The notes beneath the pieces are model-generated. The model worked only from the letters and a program-made list of their open reading frames with translations. It searched no databases and was not told where the DNA came from. Shown in pieces: positions 61,298-64,000 of a stretch of 64,000 nucleotides of DNA. The stretch is from Sporisorium sorghi (taxonomy: Eukaryota > Basidiomycota > Ustilaginomycetes > Ustilaginales > Ustilaginaceae), in contig JALCCG010000051.1 in NCBI GenBank assembly GCA_023212695.1, positions 37,824 through 101,823 on the forward strand, read 5' to 3'. Numbering within the stretch: the first letter of the stretch is position 1; the number at the start of each line of letters is the position of its first letter. A program made the translations under genes and the position numbers.

Positions 61298-62041
61298 ATG
61301 AAGGAACCTTCCCGCACAGGAAATCATCCCTTTTATTTGTCTTCCCGCATGCATTATCTGCGCGAGAATTTTATACATCCTCCGTTTGATTACGAGCACG
61401 AGTTAATGGAGGCCATACGCTTCGGGGACGAGAACAGGGCCATGGATATGCTGCGCAAGATTAACGAGCTGGAGGCCGCCGTGCTTGCGACATATCCGCT
61501 TCGATCCAAGAAGAATGCCTTAATTGCGTCTTGCACCCTGTTTACCCGGGCGATCATCAAGGGCGGCGTCGACCCGGAGATAGCCTTTCATTTAAGTGAT
61601 ACGCTAATCCTTGAGATTGAGAAAATGAGTGATGTGGAGCGGCTGGTTCATTTTGAATATGAAATGCTGGTGCAGTTTGTTTCGATGATTCGCTCCGAGA
61701 AGGAAGAAGTATCCTATTCGCATATTGTGAATCTGGCGATATATTACATCAGGGAGCATATTTTTGAGGAGCTGACCTTACAGCGGGTTGCAAAATATTT
61801 AAACGTTCACCCGAGCTACCTGTCCGATCGCTTTAAGCGGGAGACGGGTGTATCCATTACAACCTTTATGAATCGGCGGAAGATTGAAGAATCCAAGCAT
61901 TTGCTGACCCATACAAACCAATCGATCTCCGAAATCGCGTTTACGTTCAAGTTCTGCAGCCAGAGTTATTATACGCAATTATTCAAGAATTTCACGGGGA
62001 TGACCCCGAGAAAATTCCGAATCAGCGGTACGGCGCGATAA
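61298..62041 (+). CDS. AraC-family transcription regulator
   Basis: A 247-aa regulator. The N-terminal part (about 1-145) lacks a cupin motif and resembles the linker-like part of YesN-type regulators (IRFGDENRAMDMLRKI). The C-terminal AraC domain covers about 145-245 (LQRVAKYLNVHPSYLSDRFK, ISEIAFTFKFCSQSYYTQLFK). The start has TAGGTGG about 11 bases before it. Divergent from the GH65 gene and 55 bases before a sensor kinase gene, so it may control the disaccharide genes. Confidence 0.88.
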   Translation: MKEPSRTGNHPFYLSSRMHYLRENFIHPPFDYEHELMEAIRFGDENRAMDMLRKINELEAAVLATYPLRSKKNALIASCTLFTRAIIKGGVDPEIAFHLSDTLILEIEKMSDVERLVHFEYEMLVQFVSMIRSEKEEVSYSHIVNLAIYYIREHIFEELTLQRVAKYLNVHPSYLSDRFKRETGVSITTFMNRRKIEESKHLLTHTNQSISEIAFTFKFCSQSYYTQLFKNFTGMTPRKFRISGTAR

Positions 62042-62096
62042 CGAACGATGACAACGAACAACGAGAAGTGAGAGAAACGAGAAGAGAGAGAATGTC

Positions 62097-63899
62097 ATGA
62101 ACAAACTCAAGCAGAAAATGCTTCATCTCAGTCTGGAGAAGAAACTGATCGTTGCTTTCTCCGCATTTATCATTGTGCCGCTCATTCTGATCGGCGGGAT
62201 TGTATCGTGGGTCTACGTAGAGAATAATCGGGGTACGATGATTGATGCTGCCGTGGAGAACAACAAACAAATCATCAAGAATATCGATACCTCCTTGCAG
62301 CCGCTGCTGCGGCTGTCGATGTTTCCGATCCAGGATTCCACGGTGTATCCCATCATGCGCAAGGATTATGGCAAGGTGACCTACCCATTGCTTGAGCGGG
62401 GGCGGGATTTCGATAAAGTGAACGGCTTGATCCAGAGCGGAGTCATGCTGTATTCCGATTTGATTGACTCGGTTGTCATCTACCACGAGAACAGCCAGTC
62501 TATCATCGGCAGAAGCAACAAGGAGTACATGAATTTCGCTTATTTCAAGCAGCAGTTCACGCGCGAGCCTTTTGTCCAGAAGATCAGAGGTGCCCACGGG
62601 CGCTTCGTTCCGGTAGGCATCCACCAGGAGAAACTGCTGTCCACCAAGGCTACTCCGGTCGTATCTGCCGGCCGAGCGATCATGGACCCCTATACAAAGG
62701 AAGATCTGGGCTTTATTCTGTTTAACATTTCGGTGGACAAACTGAAGACGCTCTGGAGCGATTCGGCATTTTCGGAGAACACGAATTTCTATCTGATTGA
62801 TGAAGCGGATCATATCGTGCACAGCATTTATTCGGAGGAGATCGGGCTGCCGGCAGCCGAGGTGCTGGGGAGTGATTTTCAATATAACGCTGACGGTGAA
62901 GTCAATACGCAGATTAATCGGGATACGTACATGATATCTTCGTCCTCTTCTATGGCCGACTGGAAGGCGGTTACGGTAATTCCGAAAAAAGACCTCTTCT
63001 CCATTGTGTACCTGATGGTAGCCATCCTGATGGGCGCCTTGATTCTGCTGCTCGTGCTGTCCATTCTGATCTCGGCGCGCATCGCGACCACGATCATGAA
63101 GCCGCTGTCGGTACTGAACAGCAAGATGAAGCTTGTCTCCCAAGGTCAGCTTGACGTAAGCTTTGATACGAGGCAGCATGGGGAGATCGGCGTGATCAGC
63201 CATACCGTGGACCAGATGCTGCAGGAAATCCGCGATTTGATTGAGCGGATCTATGTGGAGGAAGAAGAGAAGCGGACGCTGGAGATGAATGCGCTGCAAT
63301 CCCAGATTCGTCCGCATTTTATATATAACACGCTGAACGTAATCAAGTGGATGGCCAAAATCCAGGGGGCCACTGGCATTGAGGAAGCGCTGCAGGCCTT
63401 CTCTTCGGTCATCAAGTTTACGGTGAAGAAGGAGGGCAACTATGTGACCATTGCAGAGGAAGTCGAGTTTATGGAGAATTACACGAAAATTCTCGATTTC
63501 CGCTATTTTAATAAATTCGATGTTACGTATGAGGTTGAACCAGCCGTAATGAATCATAGGACGTTGAAATTTTTGCTTCAGCCCCTGGTGGAGAATGCAG
63601 TCTTCCACGGTTTCGAAGGTATCGATTATAAAGGGATGCTGGTGATATCCATATATGAGGAAGAAGAAACATTGATTATGAAAGTAAGTGATAACGGTCG
63701 CGGTTTTCCGGAGGGCGGACAAGCCAAGCAGGAGCAGGAAGGTCCTCGAGATACCTTCAACTCGATCGGACTAAACAATATAAGGAACCGGATATCTCTT
63801 CATTTTGGACCGGAGTACGGCCTGTGGATCAAGAGCGGAGAGCATGGCGGAACGGTGGCCTGGATTCGGGTTCCGATCATCACAGAAGAAGCAGGGTGA
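62097..63899 (+). CDS. YesM-type sensor histidine kinase (system C)
   Basis: A 600-aa membrane kinase. Two helices near residues 18-38 (LIVAFSAFIIVPLILIGGIV) and 303-325 flank the sensor. The HAMP segment ATTIMKPLSVLNSKMKLV follows. The His box is QIRPHFIYNTLN near residue 407, N box LLQPLVENAVFHGF, G box VSDNGRGFPEGG. The start ATG has GAGAGAGAA upstream, a weak site. Its response regulator follows 6 bases after the stop. Its transporter genes, if any, lie beyond the window. Confidence 0.93.
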   Translation: MNKLKQKMLHLSLEKKLIVAFSAFIIVPLILIGGIVSWVYVENNRGTMIDAAVENNKQIIKNIDTSLQPLLRLSMFPIQDSTVYPIMRKDYGKVTYPLLERGRDFDKVNGLIQSGVMLYSDLIDSVVIYHENSQSIIGRSNKEYMNFAYFKQQFTREPFVQKIRGAHGRFVPVGIHQEKLLSTKATPVVSAGRAIMDPYTKEDLGFILFNISVDKLKTLWSDSAFSENTNFYLIDEADHIVHSIYSEEIGLPAAEVLGSDFQYNADGEVNTQINRDTYMISSSSSMADWKAVTVIPKKDLFSIVYLMVAILMGALILLLVLSILISARIATTIMKPLSVLNSKMKLVSQGQLDVSFDTRQHGEIGVISHTVDQMLQEIRDLIERIYVEEEEKRTLEMNALQSQIRPHFIYNTLNVIKWMAKIQGATGIEEALQAFSSVIKFTVKKEGNYVTIAEEVEFMENYTKILDFRYFNKFDVTYEVEPAVMNHRTLKFLLQPLVENAVFHGFEGIDYKGMLVISIYEEEETLIMKVSDNGRGFPEGGQAKQEQEGPRDTFNSIGLNNIRNRISLHFGPEYGLWIKSGEHGGTVAWIRVPIITEEAG

Positions 63900-63905
63900 T
63901 AGCAA

Positions 63906-64000
63906 GTGCGAATACTAATCGTAGATGACGAACCGCTTGTGCGCATCGGTATCAAATCGGCCATCGACTGGGAGGCCCAGGGTGTGGACATTGTCGGTGA
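63906..64000 (+). CDS. Response regulator, 5' end only
   Basis: The first 31 codons of a receiver domain are visible: start GTG then RILIVDDEPLVRIGIKSAID, with the acidic DDE cluster. The window ends here. The upstream kinase suggests a YesN-type AraC regulator. The start follows AGGGTGAT by 5 bases. Confidence 0.85.
   Translation, partial: MRILIVDDEPLVRIGIKSAIDWEAQGVDIVG

Noticed and set aside
62022..63722. 566-codon frame on the minus strand across the system C kinase gene
   Set aside because: The plus strand has clear kinase motifs. The minus frame has no ribosome binding site or family motif and follows the codon bias of the true gene.

Overview
The window looks like a chromosomal segment of a Paenibacillus-type Firmicute. 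The evidence is moderate G+C, strong AAGGAGG-type ribosome binding sites, many YesM/YesN-type two-component systems next to sugar ABC transporters that lack an ATPase gene, CcpA-type cre sites, copper-amine-oxidase-like stalk domains, and a SigV/RsiV-type ECF pair. No tRNA, rRNA, CRISPR array or intact mobile element was seen. The genus call is inference from gene style, not from a marker gene.

Layout. 1-5.6 kb: kdpA (3' end), kdpB, kdpC and a KdpD-like gene made of two tandem KdpD+USP units without a kinase. 5.6-8.3 kb: udk, a CBM9-like protein and an aldo/keto reductase. 8.5-11.2 kb: an ECF sigma factor, its RsiV-like anti-sigma factor and a third DUF3298-like secreted protein, with a good ECF promoter in front. 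11.3-13.7 kb: a solitary KAS-II (fabF-like) gene divergent from an MmyB-type regulator, then a tract of degenerate 9-bp repeats. 14.4-19.1 kb: a SNF2 helicase/SWIM-protein pair. 19.1-20.8 kb: small membrane and hypothetical proteins, plus a 58-aa ORF.

20.9-52.8 kb is devoted to plant-polysaccharide or oligosaccharide use. It holds an AraC-GH39 fusion with an MFS transporter and a GH3 enzyme (two cre sites). A sensor kinase/AraC-type response regulator/ABC transporter set (29-35.6 kb) follows. Ada and an arylamine N-acetyltransferase come next, then an AraC regulator with an isomerase/dehydrogenase pair. A second, mirror-image kinase/regulator/ABC set then ends in two intracellular glycosidases (41.1-50.4 kb), and the stretch closes with another dehydrogenase and AraC regulator. 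Neither ABC set encodes an ATPase, so a shared MsmX-type ATPase elsewhere is expected.

52.8-56.2 kb is an AT-rich accessory island. It carries a unique secreted protein, a decayed transposase, a possible relic of a small type I toxin-antitoxin locus, a tiny membrane protein and a decayed fragment related to the 50.5-kb dehydrogenase. 56.2-64 kb returns to ordinary composition: a membrane-anchored hypothetical protein, an APH-type phosphotransferase, pgmB and a GH65 disaccharide phosphorylase, then an AraC-type regulator, a third YesM-type kinase and the start of its response regulator, which is cut by the window end.

The strongest candidates for unusual biology are the kinase-less tandem KdpD, the AraC-GH39 fusion with both catalytic glutamates kept, the 9-bp repeat tract, the three-gene SigV-like module and the AT-rich island with its relics.
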